Below are positions 46,901-54,903 of a stretch of DNA of 64,000 bases, piece after piece; the stretch's first letter is position 1; each line of letters opens with the position of its first letter. The translations under genes and the position numbers were made by a program. A model generated the notes under the pieces. The model did no database searches. It worked only from the letters and a program-made list of their open reading frames with translations, and was not told where the DNA came from. Source of the DNA: an uncultured Psychroserpens sp. (GTDB lineage Bacteria; Bacteroidota; Bacteroidia; Flavobacteriales; Flavobacteriaceae); contig CANKZZ010000003.1 of the NCBI GenBank assembly GCA_947488655.1, forward strand, positions 62,001 to 126,000, in the 5' to 3' direction.

Positions 46901-47270
46901 TCTCTAAAGTAATCCAATTGGTTCCGTCAAAAAATTGTAAATCAAATCCTTCATTATTATCTATACCTAACGATGTAAAGCAGAATGTGAAGTCTACACT
47001 ACTGTAAGCAGTTAAATTTAAATCTGGTGATGTAAATCTACTCGAGGTATTAAAGTTATGAGAATATCTTACAAATATAGAGCCGACTGCATTACAATTG
47101 TAAGTTGCAGACGTTGTATAGGAGGCGTAAAATCCTCCGTCTATCCATCCTTGGGCGTCAGATTCAAAATCATAATCAGCAATATCAACTTGTGAATAAG
47201 ATAACAGAGATGTAAAGAATATACCAAACAATAGGGCATACTTCCTTAACGAAAGGGTAGTAGGTTTCAT
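40980..47270 (-). CDS. Giant secreted multidomain adhesin-like protein with T9SS type A sorting domain
   Basis: 2096 aa. Signal peptide to about residue 26 (ALLFGIFFTSLLSYSQ). Then: a first beta-sandwich (about 30-180); three choice-of-anchor-D modules (about 183-560), each opening with a variant of PEINILGNATTINDGDTTP and closing ENPYNFNIQGTG; a second beta-sandwich (to about 740); a large module beginning LDLWLKADQIDGITYASDG; a LamG/concanavalin-like domain (about 1237-1420, DDEWHHVAAIYDGTTVTIYI); and a C-terminal T9SS type A sorting domain (about 2020-2096: ALYNIIGQEVTRIENIS ... STGTYIIKI). Probably exported by the Por machinery and surface-bound or released; carbohydrate or cell binding is inferred. 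The next gene encodes another T9SS cargo on the same strand. Confidence 0.9.
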   Translation of the reverse strand: MKPTTLSLRKYALLFGIFFTSLLSYSQVDIADYDFESDAQGWIDGGFYASYTTSATYNCNAVGSIFVRYSHNFNTSSRFTSPDLNLTAYSSVDFTFCFTSLGIDNNEGFDLQFFDGTNWITLENYRRGTQFANSTSVPQTFTFTLDTALYNFDTNSAFRFIGRCNNTNEYAVFDDIDIDGTLLVLGPEIDIEGNATSIADGDTAPNLADDTDFGPVDTVAGTNPNTFTIQNTGTGPLSVGAISITGVNAGDFTVTALPGTPSVPASGSTTFEITFDPSANGLRTAEVSIINDDSDENPYNFSIQGTGIIPEPEINILGNATTINDGDTTPSATDDTDFGTINVVFGSQTNTFTIENTGTANLTLGGASPYITIGGLHAGDFTVTTPFPSNTIAPGNSTTFNIIFNPSAAGLRTANVTIINNDADENPYNFNIQGNGFTPFPEINIQGNSNTIVDGDTTPDFSDDTDFGTVDIAGGVNLNTFTIMNGGSADLNLTGGAPYVTIGGANAGDFTLTTAPTTPIASGNNTTFTISFDPSAVGLRTANITIANNDANENPYNFNIQGTGFIPPPCGTSVLHASGFESGLDGWTIGGTDASRINNAGLAYTGNYSLMVRDDDAIGNNSSVISPLFNISTYDKIDFKFFFKPSSMETNENFYVEYSSDGGASWSIIGNFISGIVANKTADFEAGGGIFPYSKTVTIFRTDHTFPGGNTARFRVRCDASADNDLVYIDDITISATSFCSPTFAPGGIVSDLDLWLKADQIDGITYASDGSLVNLWADNGKGNNAETVVPGQEPVYRNNIARNFNFNPVIDFENDNNTAFSDMTYVINDGSRDELKGTGGFNSHDFFVVLMPDPTITTTMVPLDTFTSSDPDGETFTEDVTGFGYGAYTGRFVNERLSYCIATTNETTPTSPENGYGRADVTSGTDYNQIQILNVRQNATDTDMEVYFNANQVGTETNDISLYKMINNGKYWLGRSQYWNGSFDGRIAEVITYNSRKTDNNLSQERNRIQSYLAIKYGITLGVNGTTQDYVNSDGNVIWDQSANVGYNYDIAGIGRDDISELNQKQSRSVNDATDGTGRIEGILTMGLNDIYDTNRDHISANPTTFNNKEYLVWGNNGADLNLAASEISVNMSAGISPALTTDVSFTAMQRVWKVVETGGDIPSVKVRIPQAAIRNITPPGSFYMFISSTGVFDPTADYRIMTADGSGNLETDYDFDGTKYITFGYAPRIEVVRSVYFDGSVDYIDMENNLDLNPAGFTVSAWIKRDAADSGTKSIVSKRNASFTEGYDFYIRDNNRLTFRWRNGTNQILNDNTAIPDDEWHHVAAIYDGTTVTIYIDGVESRSRNSPPPIASDQSFFIAAAVKNSPRAHFRGNIDEVRVWDVNLTPTQLRFIMNQEIEENSNFVEGKILPNTITRNDVATIPWSQLAGYYPMSVYTYTNTEDASGNGIQGALRNLNTVDRQTAPLPYISQGDGNWSNNNTWLNGNVQTVPNDLSLADNSIPVDWNIVRVGHDINIDTEIVRGREAQVLALFVEAGELTVDGDNADAAAGNGLTISHYLKLDGKIDLEGQSQLVQGSGSDLDPTSTGTLEKDQQGTADVHTYNYWSSPVGESNGTTNNNSYTVADVMFDGVNPINFSNSGYDGSDGSTITIADYWIWKFANQLDDDYSAWQHVRRNGTLFTGEGFTMKGPGSGTITDQQNYVFLGKPNNGDVNLTLNAGNDYLVGNPYPSAIDANIFITDNGPNITGAGADPLISGTLYFWEHWGGGNHNLSDYQGGYATYNFSGGVAAPSLGTNDPDVGTGGTPTKTPGQYIPVSQGFFVVGESTGNINFNNGQRDYKKEKFSGADSSVFVRNSENYASASDNTEAVDERMKFRIGFNSINTIHRQLLLTIDDATTTGYDWAYDAKIYDNQMDDLYWIIENEKYTIQGSNEAEPESVYPLGIKTEDDGLNTITIDELENVPDSIDIFIHDLENDSYHNLRTGDFEFVLPAGEYLDRFELTFSEADAALSVDDIKLNTIDVFYNLETESIALYNPNFVDVKSIALYNIIGQEVTRIENISELDYSEYLVKNLSTGTYIIKIDTLSGLLSKKVLVK

Positions 47271-47457
47271 AAGCGGTTAAATTTTAATTTGGGACTAATA
47301 AAATTACGGTGTAAATATATAACACAACTCTACAAAATGCAAATATATTCGATGAAATGCACAATAAAATATTTTTGCACTGAAAATCAATTATTTATAA
47401 AACATCATTTTTATGAAATTTCTTACAATTATGAAAACATTTATTACATTATTCAAA

Positions 47458-47492
47458 TAAAAAAAGCTGGATTGTAAAAAATCCAGCTTTTC
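47458..47492 (-). terminator. Terminator of the M14 peptidase gene
   Basis: aaaagctggatt / aatccagctttt, 22 nt past the stop on the minus strand; A- and T-runs make it usable in both directions. Confidence 0.85.
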
Positions 47493-47513
47493 TTTAATAA
47501 TTATAATATGGTT

Positions 47514-50500
47514 TTAATGTTTTACTAGTGTTTTTATTAAAGTCGTTCCATTATCATTATTTGTTATTTTAATAAAGTAAGGAGCTTCTTCTAAATTATC
47601 GAGATCTGATATAATTATAGAACCGTTAACACTGGTTTGTAGTTTCATATAAACTACTCTTCCATTTAAATCATAGATGTTAATTTCAAAATGGTTACCA
47701 TTATAAATAACTGGTAGTTTAATTGTAATTACAGAATTAAAAGGATTTGGATTTATAGAGATTTCTGTACTATCAAATTCGTTAGTACCTAAAGTGTTAT
47801 CATCCATTCCGTCACAATTTTCATCTATACCATTATTTGGAACTTCTATACCATTTGGATTTATTGACATATTAGAATCATCACAGTCTGTATTGTCAAT
47901 TACATATCCAACAGGTAGAGAGCAATCGATAATTGAATTATCAGGATCACCAAAACCATCATTATCTATATCGGCATAATATGTAATTCCAGTTCCGTTA
48001 TTTGTTACGTCCCACGAACAAGTCGTATCGTTAAACGTAGCAGTTTCGTAACATTCAGTTGTAGGTTCTTCGGGTTGTGTACCGTTGATGTCCCACGAAC
48101 AAGTCGTATCGTTAAACGTTGCAGTTTCATAACATGCAGTTGTAGGTTCCTCTGGTTGTGTACCAGTGATATCCCACGAACAAGTCGTATCGTTGAATGT
48201 TGCGGTTTCATAACATTCAGTTGCAGGTTCTTCTGGTTGTGTTCCAGTGATATCCCAAGAACAAGTCGTATCGTTGAATGTTGCAGTTTCATAACATGCA
48301 GTTGCAGGTTCTTCCGGTTGCGTACCATTGATGTCCCATGAACATGTCGTTTCATTAAACGTCGCTGTTTCGTAACATGCAGTTGTAGGTTCTTCTGGTT
48401 GCGTACCATTGATGTCCCATGAACATGTAGTTTCATTAAACGTCGCAGTTCCGTAACATGCAGTTGTAGGTTCTTCTGGTTGTGTACCATTGATGTCCCA
48501 CGAACATGTCGTTTCATTAAACGTTGCAGTTTCATAACATGCAGTTGTAGGTTCTTCAGGTTGTGTACCAGTGATATCCCACGAACATGTAGTTTCATTA
48601 AACGTCGCAGTTTCATAACATGCAGTTGTAGGTTCTTCAGGTTGTGTACCATTGATGTCCCACGAACATGTAGTTTCATTAAACGTTGCAGTTTCATAAC
48701 ATGCAGTTGTAGGTTCCTCTGGTTGTGTACCAGTGATGTCCCACGAACATGTCGTATCATTAAACGTCGCAGTTTCATAACATGCAGTTGCAGGTTCTTC
48801 TGGTTGTGTACCAGTGATGTCCCATGAACATGTCGTATCATTAAACGTCGCAGTTTCGTAACATGCAGTTGCAGGTTCTTCTGGTTGTGTACCAGTGATG
48901 TCCCACGAACATGTCGTATCGTTGAACGTCGCAGTTTCATAACATGCAGTTGTAGGTTCTTCAGGTTGTGTACCATTGATGTCCCACGAACAAGTCGTAT
49001 CGTTGAACGTTGCAGTTTCATAACATGCAGTTGTAGGTTCTTCTGGTTGTGTACCTTGATTTTCCCACATACATATTGAGTTGTTATAAACATAATTATC
49101 CCAACAATTAGTTGCTGTTGGTTCATCCTGAGCTGTTACAGTTACGGTAGCTATACACGTGTCTGTTTGGTTATCTGCATCGGTAACAGTTAAGGTAACA
49201 TCCACAGGTGTTCCGACATTAGAACAATCAAAAGTGTCTATATCTATACTATAATTTGTAATTGAAACGTCATCTGTTGATCCGTTATCTACATCTGTAG
49301 CAACTATGGTTGCGTTACCAGTATTATCTAATTGTACTGTTATATTTTGACAAACTGCAGTTGGTGGAGCAGAGGTTGTTGCTTCGTCTGAGTTAATTCC
49401 GAAGTTATCAATAGAAATATCTCCTTGCCATCCTGTTGTACCATCTGTACTCGTTGTTGCGCTGAATCTTAATTTTACTGATTGGCCATCAAATAATGAT
49501 AAATCGACATTTTGGGTTTTCCAAGCGTCTCCATGACTACTTTGTTGTTCTCCATTTAACGTGTAATTTGTTAATGTTGAATAGTTTACGCCATTATCAA
49601 TACTAACGTCTACAGTAAGTTGGCCAATAAAACCACCAAACATATGATAATCAAATGATAACATTGCGTTTTCTCTACCAGTAAAGTCTAAACAAGGACT
49701 AATTAATCTTGCCACTTTACTAGGGAAATTAGGATTTGAAGCCTCTATAAATAGAAAATAATCTCCATTAGAAGCTAAAGATGGTCCTGTGTCTTGTGAT
49801 GGTGTTGAGTTACCGTCACCTTCTTCTATTTTATTTGTCCAATCAAAATCATCTGTATTATCTTGAGTCCATAATCCAAATGTACCTTCAAAACTTTCAG
49901 AATAAGGGAAAGAGCTTATCGAAGTTCCTGTACAAGGCACAGCACTAGGAGTTGTAAAATTTTCGGGAGCAGAAAAAGAAGAAGCGGTTGCGCCACATCG
50001 GGTTGCGACCTGCACTTCATAATCTGTATTTTCTGACAAACCATTAATATTATAGGTGTTGCCAGTGATATTTGTAACGACATTCCATGTAATTGTACCA
50101 ATTTCTTTATATCTAATATCGTACGTTGCAGATGGTATTTCATCCCATGAAACACCTGCCGAAGTCGACGTTATTAAATCTATACTAAGATTAGAAGGTG
50201 CTACACTATTGTCACAAGGAATTTGAACACTGATAATTTTAAAATCATCAATAAAAAAACCATCATTTGTAGTAGAGTAGTTTTCATTAACATTAAGCGC
50301 ATCTGTTCTAAAATTGAATCTAATTTTTACATCATTAGAATTTAATAATGTACTGTATGTATTGTCTATAGTAATTTCTTCCATTACCCAATTATCCATT
50401 CTATCTCCATCATAGACTTGACCAGAACTATTGTTTTGGAAATCGGCATAAGTACTACTTTTATTATCATGACTTGTTGTAGAGCTGGTTGCATTTGGTT

Positions 50501-52655
50501 TGGTATAGTTTCCACAAAGTGGTATCCAAGACGATCCACCATCTGGAGAGCCTAATATTTCGACAAAATCATAATTTCTTTCGATATCCCATTTAGTATA
50601 AAACTGAAGAATTACTTCATTAGAATTTGAGAAATCATAACTATTTGTTGTGGTTAAGGTTTTAGTTGCATTATTAGAGTATGTTCCTGTGCTTAACGCA
50701 TCATTACCAGAATATGAGTCTGTTGATGTATTGTTCCATCCACCAGTTTGAGTCCAACCAGTTAACCCTGTTGCATCTGGATTGTGATCAAACAAAAGGG
50801 TTGGTTGATAGTATTTTTTATAATTTACGTCATATATAACACCATCATTATTAGAAAGTTTAATATTATATTCAATTACTGCGTTAGCACTAATGTCTTC
50901 ATTTAAATCTAGAGTAAATGAAACGGTTCGTTGTGAAAGCACAGGCATTTCAATTTCTGTAATAGATTCAGGATTACTTTCAATGTTATCTGAAATAGGC
51001 GTTATGGTTAGTGTAAAATTACTATCAGTTTGCCCAATACGCTCGATACCTAATTCTATGTCAGGCGTTATATTTGATATTGTACTTTGTGTTAAGTCAT
51101 GAAGTTTTGCATATTTACCTCCATAATAAGCTGTAGCCAGAGATATTCGCATTGAATTTTTTGCAATGGGAACAATGGTTGAGGGTGTTGGCCAAAATGC
51201 TTGTCCGCCATGCTCTGGAGTAGTTGCTATAATGGCTTGTCCAGAACCAGTAGAATTATTATTATCTTCAACTCCACCCATCATCCAGTCATCAGGCAAA
51301 CCATTAGATTCATAAAAAATGGTAGCGCCATATAGATATCTGTTATAGCGCGTCATTTCTTCATGCCATTTGTAATATTCATCTTCTCTACCAGAACTAT
51401 CTGTAGGTTCTCCTCCATAAGGATGAGGTACAGAGTTGGCATAAGAGTGATTCCAAACTGCCGATTTAATATTTCTGGTAGTTATAAAATCTACCATAAT
51501 TTGTGTTTCAGGCTCAGACTCAGGTGCTGGACCTCTATAAGTACCACTAGAAGGAGATCCAGAAGATCCAACATTGTTGTAGCCCCAATAATAATCAAAG
51601 TTTCTATTTAAATCTACACCTCTGTCATCAGATGTGTTAGTTGTTCCTCCAGTATTAGGTCTTAAGTTTTTACGTTGAAAATAGTTACCATCATCTACCA
51701 ATCCATCAGCTCTAGCATCTAGATGTTCATTCCACTTTAAACCATCAGGATTTACAACAGGAACGAAGTATAATTCATTATTATCTACAAGTTCTTTAAT
51801 TGCAGGATCGGTATCGTAATTTTCAACTAAATACCACATAAAGTACATGTTGTTCATCAAAGCACTTACTTCTCTAGAATGAATCATAGATGTAAATAAT
51901 ATTTGTGGTTTAGAACCTTCAGCAGTGGTACTTTGATCACCAGTAATTCTAATATAATAAATGGTTTCTGGTTCCCAAAACGTTTTTCCGTCTCTATCTG
52001 GTTGATTCTCAAATGAGCTTGCTGTACCTTGTCCAGAATAGGTAAGACCATTGTTAGTAATTGTGTTTGCTGGATTTCCCCAGGTTTTTTGTCCGGTTGA
52101 CGATGCGTTTGCTTTAATAGATACTATATCTAATGCATTACTTTGAGAGTAGCTATACATATCGTCTAGCTCATTTTGTACTTCTCTATAAGTTAAACAT
52201 CCAGCCCAATTACCTAAATTGAAGTTTTGAGGCTCAACAAAATCTATTTCTTCACAACCCGTATATTGTATAATATTATCTAAAATTACATTAGTCACAG
52301 ATGAACGATCACTTTTGGTAGACAACGCAGCTGACTGTGCAGCTTTTAGCTTAGTTTTTGCTATAGGCAAATCTCTACTAGCAATATCAGAGTAATGTTT
52401 TTGAATATCATCAATCTCTACACTAAATGCTATGTTATTGCTTTTAAGACTATTAATTTCAGATTGAGACAAATCAATAATTAAATCCTCGCCCTCATGA
52501 GTAGACCCACAACTTAAATCAATACCTTGACTACCAATGGTATTAATGGTGCGTTGATTTGGAGATTGAATTTTAATTCTAGAATATTTTTCTTGCGCAA
52601 AAGCAATTTGCGCTACTAAGGTTAGTAGCACAATTAAGCAGGTAATTTTTCTCAT
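47514..52655 (-). CDS. Secreted M14 zinc carboxypeptidase with repeat region and T9SS sorting domain
   Basis: 1713 aa. Signal peptide to about residue 20. The M14 domain has zinc ligands His259 and Glu262 (IHSREVS), the substrate residues in DLNRNFDYYWG, the third ligand His in WNHSYANSVPHPYGG, and EHGGQAFWP. After it come: a beta-sandwich, a fibronectin type III domain (ATYDIRYKEIGTITW; TDYEVQVATRCG), a MAM-like domain (FPYSESFEGTFGLWTQD), a HYR-like domain, thirteen 27-aa Cys-containing repeats (about 1199-1549), a MopE-like calcium-binding segment (DIDNDGFGD, NTDCDDS, NGIDENCDG), and a T9SS type A sorting domain. It should be a surface or released peptidase. Complete; family calls firm, substrate unknown. 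Confidence 0.92.
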   Translation of the reverse strand: MRKITCLIVLLTLVAQIAFAQEKYSRIKIQSPNQRTINTIGSQGIDLSCGSTHEGEDLIIDLSQSEINSLKSNNIAFSVEIDDIQKHYSDIASRDLPIAKTKLKAAQSAALSTKSDRSSVTNVILDNIIQYTGCEEIDFVEPQNFNLGNWAGCLTYREVQNELDDMYSYSQSNALDIVSIKANASSTGQKTWGNPANTITNNGLTYSGQGTASSFENQPDRDGKTFWEPETIYYIRITGDQSTTAEGSKPQILFTSMIHSREVSALMNNMYFMWYLVENYDTDPAIKELVDNNELYFVPVVNPDGLKWNEHLDARADGLVDDGNYFQRKNLRPNTGGTTNTSDDRGVDLNRNFDYYWGYNNVGSSGSPSSGTYRGPAPESEPETQIMVDFITTRNIKSAVWNHSYANSVPHPYGGEPTDSSGREDEYYKWHEEMTRYNRYLYGATIFYESNGLPDDWMMGGVEDNNNSTGSGQAIIATTPEHGGQAFWPTPSTIVPIAKNSMRISLATAYYGGKYAKLHDLTQSTISNITPDIELGIERIGQTDSNFTLTITPISDNIESNPESITEIEMPVLSQRTVSFTLDLNEDISANAVIEYNIKLSNNDGVIYDVNYKKYYQPTLLFDHNPDATGLTGWTQTGGWNNTSTDSYSGNDALSTGTYSNNATKTLTTTNSYDFSNSNEVILQFYTKWDIERNYDFVEILGSPDGGSSWIPLCGNYTKPNATSSTTSHDNKSSTYADFQNNSSGQVYDGDRMDNWVMEEITIDNTYSTLLNSNDVKIRFNFRTDALNVNENYSTTNDGFFIDDFKIISVQIPCDNSVAPSNLSIDLITSTSAGVSWDEIPSATYDIRYKEIGTITWNVVTNITGNTYNINGLSENTDYEVQVATRCGATASSFSAPENFTTPSAVPCTGTSISSFPYSESFEGTFGLWTQDNTDDFDWTNKIEEGDGNSTPSQDTGPSLASNGDYFLFIEASNPNFPSKVARLISPCLDFTGRENAMLSFDYHMFGGFIGQLTVDVSIDNGVNYSTLTNYTLNGEQQSSHGDAWKTQNVDLSLFDGQSVKLRFSATTSTDGTTGWQGDISIDNFGINSDEATTSAPPTAVCQNITVQLDNTGNATIVATDVDNGSTDDVSITNYSIDIDTFDCSNVGTPVDVTLTVTDADNQTDTCIATVTVTAQDEPTATNCWDNYVYNNSICMWENQGTQPEEPTTACYETATFNDTTCSWDINGTQPEEPTTACYETATFNDTTCSWDITGTQPEEPATACYETATFNDTTCSWDITGTQPEEPATACYETATFNDTTCSWDITGTQPEEPTTACYETATFNETTCSWDINGTQPEEPTTACYETATFNETTCSWDITGTQPEEPTTACYETATFNETTCSWDINGTQPEEPTTACYGTATFNETTCSWDINGTQPEEPTTACYETATFNETTCSWDINGTQPEEPATACYETATFNDTTCSWDITGTQPEEPATECYETATFNDTTCSWDITGTQPEEPTTACYETATFNDTTCSWDINGTQPEEPTTECYETATFNDTTCSWDVTNNGTGITYYADIDNDGFGDPDNSIIDCSLPVGYVIDNTDCDDSNMSINPNGIEVPNNGIDENCDGMDDNTLGTNEFDSTEISINPNPFNSVITIKLPVIYNGNHFEINIYDLNGRVVYMKLQTSVNGSIIISDLDNLEEAPYFIKITNNDNGTTLIKTLVKH
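48008..49060 (-). repeat. Thirteen tandem 81-bp coding repeats in the M14 peptidase gene
   Basis: The unit encodes 27 residues, of the form GTQPEEP(T/A)T(A/E)CYETATF then N(D/E)TTCSWDI(N/T). Each unit has two Cys. The DNA period is exactly 81 bp (for example cccacgaac at 48011 and 48092). A diverged unit (NCWDNYVYNNSICMWEN) precedes the array. Central units share NETTC and outer units NDTTC, indicating block-wise expansion. Because the period is a multiple of three, both strands carry long spurious open frames here. Confidence 0.95.
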
Positions 52656-52966
52656 TAGTTTGGGGTTTAATGAATTTATGTCTTTAATTAGTTGAGCAAG
52701 ATATTAAAAATAAATTGATTTTATCTTTAAAATGCATAAAAAACCGTTTAAGTGCAATTATTTCGATTTTTTTAAAGGATAATCTTACTTATATGTATAA
52801 AGTTTAATATTTAGTTTTAGTTTAATTTATTCCAAAGCATTACAATTTATTTGATTTAACATTCTTGATAAAGCATGAATTGATTTTAACATAGAGCATT
52901 AGTTGTATCACTTCGGAAATGTAAAATGTTAAGCAAATACTGTCTTGTATTTATCATTTCCCGTTA

Positions 52967-53032
52967 GGTATTTGTTGGAGTCAATTTTAAAACCTGTGCA
53001 CGAGATGTTATTGTAAATGAACCTGAGCCTAG
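52967..53032 (+). pseudogene. Relic of the small lipoprotein gene (copy A)
   Basis: ttgttggagt and tgcac, then gatgttattgtaaatgaac and gagcct, line up with the lipoprotein genes of copy B (57763-57824) and especially copy C (gatgaaattgtaaatgaac at 62033). No open frame survives. Weak on its own; supported by the kinase relic that follows in the same order. Confidence 0.45.
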
Positions 53033-53363
53033 ATTCAACTAAAATCCTGCATAGTCAATTGGTGAGTAATCTATCTTATTATAAAACACAAGTACTTAAA
53101 CCAAATATAGTGCTGTATGTACCACGTAAGATTTTTAAGCTGTTTTTATTGATTTATTATTAAATCATAATGATTATAATGAGTAAGTTAATGCAAATTA
53201 TATTGAAGCGATAAATTAGGACCCTTTATCGATCTTATATAAAAATAGTTGTCTATCACGTTCTTCAAGAATTAATGACCCATTTTAAAAAGCATAGCCA
53301 GGCAACTATTGTGGTTCTTCCTTTTAATTAGCCAAATGTGAATAAGCATTAAATATTAAGATT

Positions 53364-53452
53364 ATAATATAGGTAGTGATTTGAAAAAGAATACTAGCTT
53401 ACCTAATACGGAAAACCGTATAAAACCTATAACCGGATCAACTACTTTTATC
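53364..53452 (+). pseudogene. Relic of the histidine kinase 3' end (copy A)
   Basis: The stretch aligns with the kinase gene of copy B around 59440-59530 at equal spacing. The 41-nt block from tatagg to taata, then ggaaaaccgtat, then 13 nt, then ggatcaactactttt versus ggaacgactactttt in B. In translation ENRIKPITGSTTF faces ENRIASLNGTTTF. Everything upstream of this G-box has been deleted, and a stop follows at about 53462. Confidence 0.7.
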
Positions 53453-53472
53453 GTATTCAATTAGATTAAGCT

Positions 53473-54138
53473 ATGTTTAATAAAGTTTTAGTTTCCGATG
53501 ATCTGGGTAGTATTAATCAAGGGGTTTTAACCGTGTTAGATACTATGCGTACTAGAATTGTACACCAAGTTCAGTACTGTGATGATGCTTATTTAAAAGT
53601 AAAAAAAGGATATTTAGATCTAACACCATATGACTTATTGATAACTGATTTATCATTTGTTACAGACTATAGAGATAAAAATTTTAGCTCTGGTGAAGAG
53701 CTAATTGTAGCTTTAAGGCAAGAATATCCAAAACTTAAAATAATTATTTATTCCGTAGAAGATCGCTTGCAAAAAGTAAGACTCATGATGAAAAATTATA
53801 AAGCTAATGCCTTTGTGTGTAAAGGTAGAAGAGGTTTAATAGAGCTTGGTAAAGCAATAGAGGCAGTGCGTGATGGAGATATATTTGTATCTCCTCAAGT
53901 AGCAATTGCATTAAGTGAAAAAACTAGTCTAGAAATAGATGATTTTGATATAAATCTTCTCAAACTGCTCTCCAAGGGTTTGTCTCAAGATGAAATTAGC
54001 CATTATCTTAAAAGTCATAATATAGCTCCAAGTAGTTTAAGTTCTATTGAGAAAAAACTTAATAAGCTTCGTACTCAGTTTAAAGCTAATAATGCTATAC
54101 ATCTTGTGGCTATTGTTAAGGATTTAGGATTAATTTAA
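53473..54138 (+). CDS. Response regulator, copy A (kinase lost)
   Basis: A 221-aa regulator, the same length as its paralogue at 59572. The receiver has D9-D10 and phospho-acceptor D59 (YDLLITDLSF). The C-terminal half (about 155-221) is a LuxR-like helix-turn-helix region of a type specific to flavobacteria: LSKGLSQDEISHYLKSHNIA and SSLSSIEKKLNKLRTQFKAN. The frame is intact although the adjacent kinase is reduced to a relic. It may therefore be phosphorylated by the copy B kinase or another; that is inference. A terminator follows at 54236. Confidence 0.9.
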   Translation: MFNKVLVSDDLGSINQGVLTVLDTMRTRIVHQVQYCDDAYLKVKKGYLDLTPYDLLITDLSFVTDYRDKNFSSGEELIVALRQEYPKLKIIIYSVEDRLQKVRLMMKNYKANAFVCKGRRGLIELGKAIEAVRDGDIFVSPQVAIALSEKTSLEIDDFDINLLKLLSKGLSQDEISHYLKSHNIAPSSLSSIEKKLNKLRTQFKANNAIHLVAIVKDLGLI

Positions 54139-54235
54139 AATGGGAAAACCACAACCATGCAAAACAGCAAATTGTTTAGTAACTAATTAAGTAAAATGGT
54201 GTTGTTATAATCAGCAAATTAGAGAACATTTCTAA

Positions 54236-54267
54236 AGAGGCAAATAGCAATGTGAGCCTGTTTTTTA
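54236..54267 (+). terminator. Terminator after regulator A
   Basis: gaggc / gcct(g) hairpin followed by a T-run. The same element is conserved with a better stem (gaggc / gcctc) in copy C at 62636. Confidence 0.6.
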
Positions 54268-54387
54268 TGCAATTAAGGTTTACCGTAATGTAATTTTCTA
54301 TTTTGGAATTAAGTTCGCAACGAATAGTCGAAACATGCCGAAAACAGACTAAAACCAGAAGTAGGCTAAATTATAAAGTACATATTA

Positions 54388-54750
54388 ATGAAAAAACTTT
54401 CTATCATTTTAATTGTTTTGTCCTTGTCTTTAACAAGTTGCGCATCTCATTACGGATTACCAAAAAACTTTAATCAAAATACTACAGAAGTAGTACTAAC
54501 CAAAAATAACTTTAAGGTAGTTAAGATTGTAAAAGGAGAAGCAGAGGCAACGTATATTTTTGGTATAGGAGGTTTAGCAAAAAATGGTTTGGTAGCAGAG
54601 GCAAAGGCAAAGATGCTGGAGACAGCTGGTATGGAAGGCGCATCGCGCACAATAGTTAATGAAGTTGTAGAAGTTAAAACCTCAGGGTTTTTATTTATAA
54701 GTAAGTACAAAGTTATTGTATCTGCTCAAATTATAGAATTTACTAATTGA
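54388..54750 (+). CDS. Small lipoprotein, DUF6567-like
   Basis: A 120-aa lipoprotein (IILIVLSLSLTSC, lipobox TSC). The body, NNFKVVKIVKGEAEATYIFG, IGGLAKNGLVAEAKAKML and GASRTIVNEVVEVK, matches the DUF6567 family of Bacteroidota as I recall it; no role is known. The upstream 150 bp (54240-54387) is conserved in front of a dead copy at 62784, so this gene belongs to the duplicated unit. Its own terminator contains the TACGG-N4-CCGTA repeat. Confidence 0.8.
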   Translation: MKKLSIILIVLSLSLTSCASHYGLPKNFNQNTTEVVLTKNNFKVVKIVKGEAEATYIFGIGGLAKNGLVAEAKAKMLETAGMEGASRTIVNEVVEVKTSGFLFISKYKVIVSAQIIEFTN

Positions 54751-54780
54751 TTTAGAAATTATCAATTAATTATAGGGAAG

Positions 54781-54812
54781 TTAAAGCCTTACGGGTAACC
54801 GTAAGGCTTTGC
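54781..54812 (+). terminator. Terminator with TACGG-N4-CCGTA stem
   Basis: aaagccttacgg / ccgtaaggcttt with loop gtaa, followed by a weak T-run. The stem contains TACGGGTAACCGTA (54790-54803), the same inverted repeat found elsewhere in this locus. Confidence 0.75.
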
Positions 54813-54903
54813 TTGTTACAGCCATTACATTTGAAATAGAATTTTAGAGCGTAAAAAATAATCTTCAATATATGTGTAATGAGTACTTTAAATAGATGGT
54901 GTT

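Larger units (their letters stand above)
52656..53472. other. Long intergenic region with relics of signalling genes
   Basis: No intact gene. It holds one exact decamer copy (52911-52920), a degraded lipoprotein segment (52967-53032), a degraded histidine-kinase end (53364-53452), and a perfect inverted repeat TACGGAAAACCGTA (53407-53420) that lies inside the kinase relic. Confidence 0.6.

Noticed and set aside
48008-49060. Possible CRISPR array
   Set aside because: Repeats are directly contiguous with period 81 bp and no variable spacers, and they encode an in-frame protein repeat; no cas genes are nearby.
48005-49126. 373-codon minus-strand frame and matching plus-strand frames through the repeat array
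   Set aside because: They exist only because the 81-bp repeats of the M14 peptidase gene keep other frames open; the translations are repetitive, lack any start context and disagree with the strong domain reading of the peptidase frame.
54271-54290. Half-site accgtaatgtaa as another TACGG/CCGTA repeat
   Set aside because: Only one arm is present and its copy C counterpart has changed; not counted.
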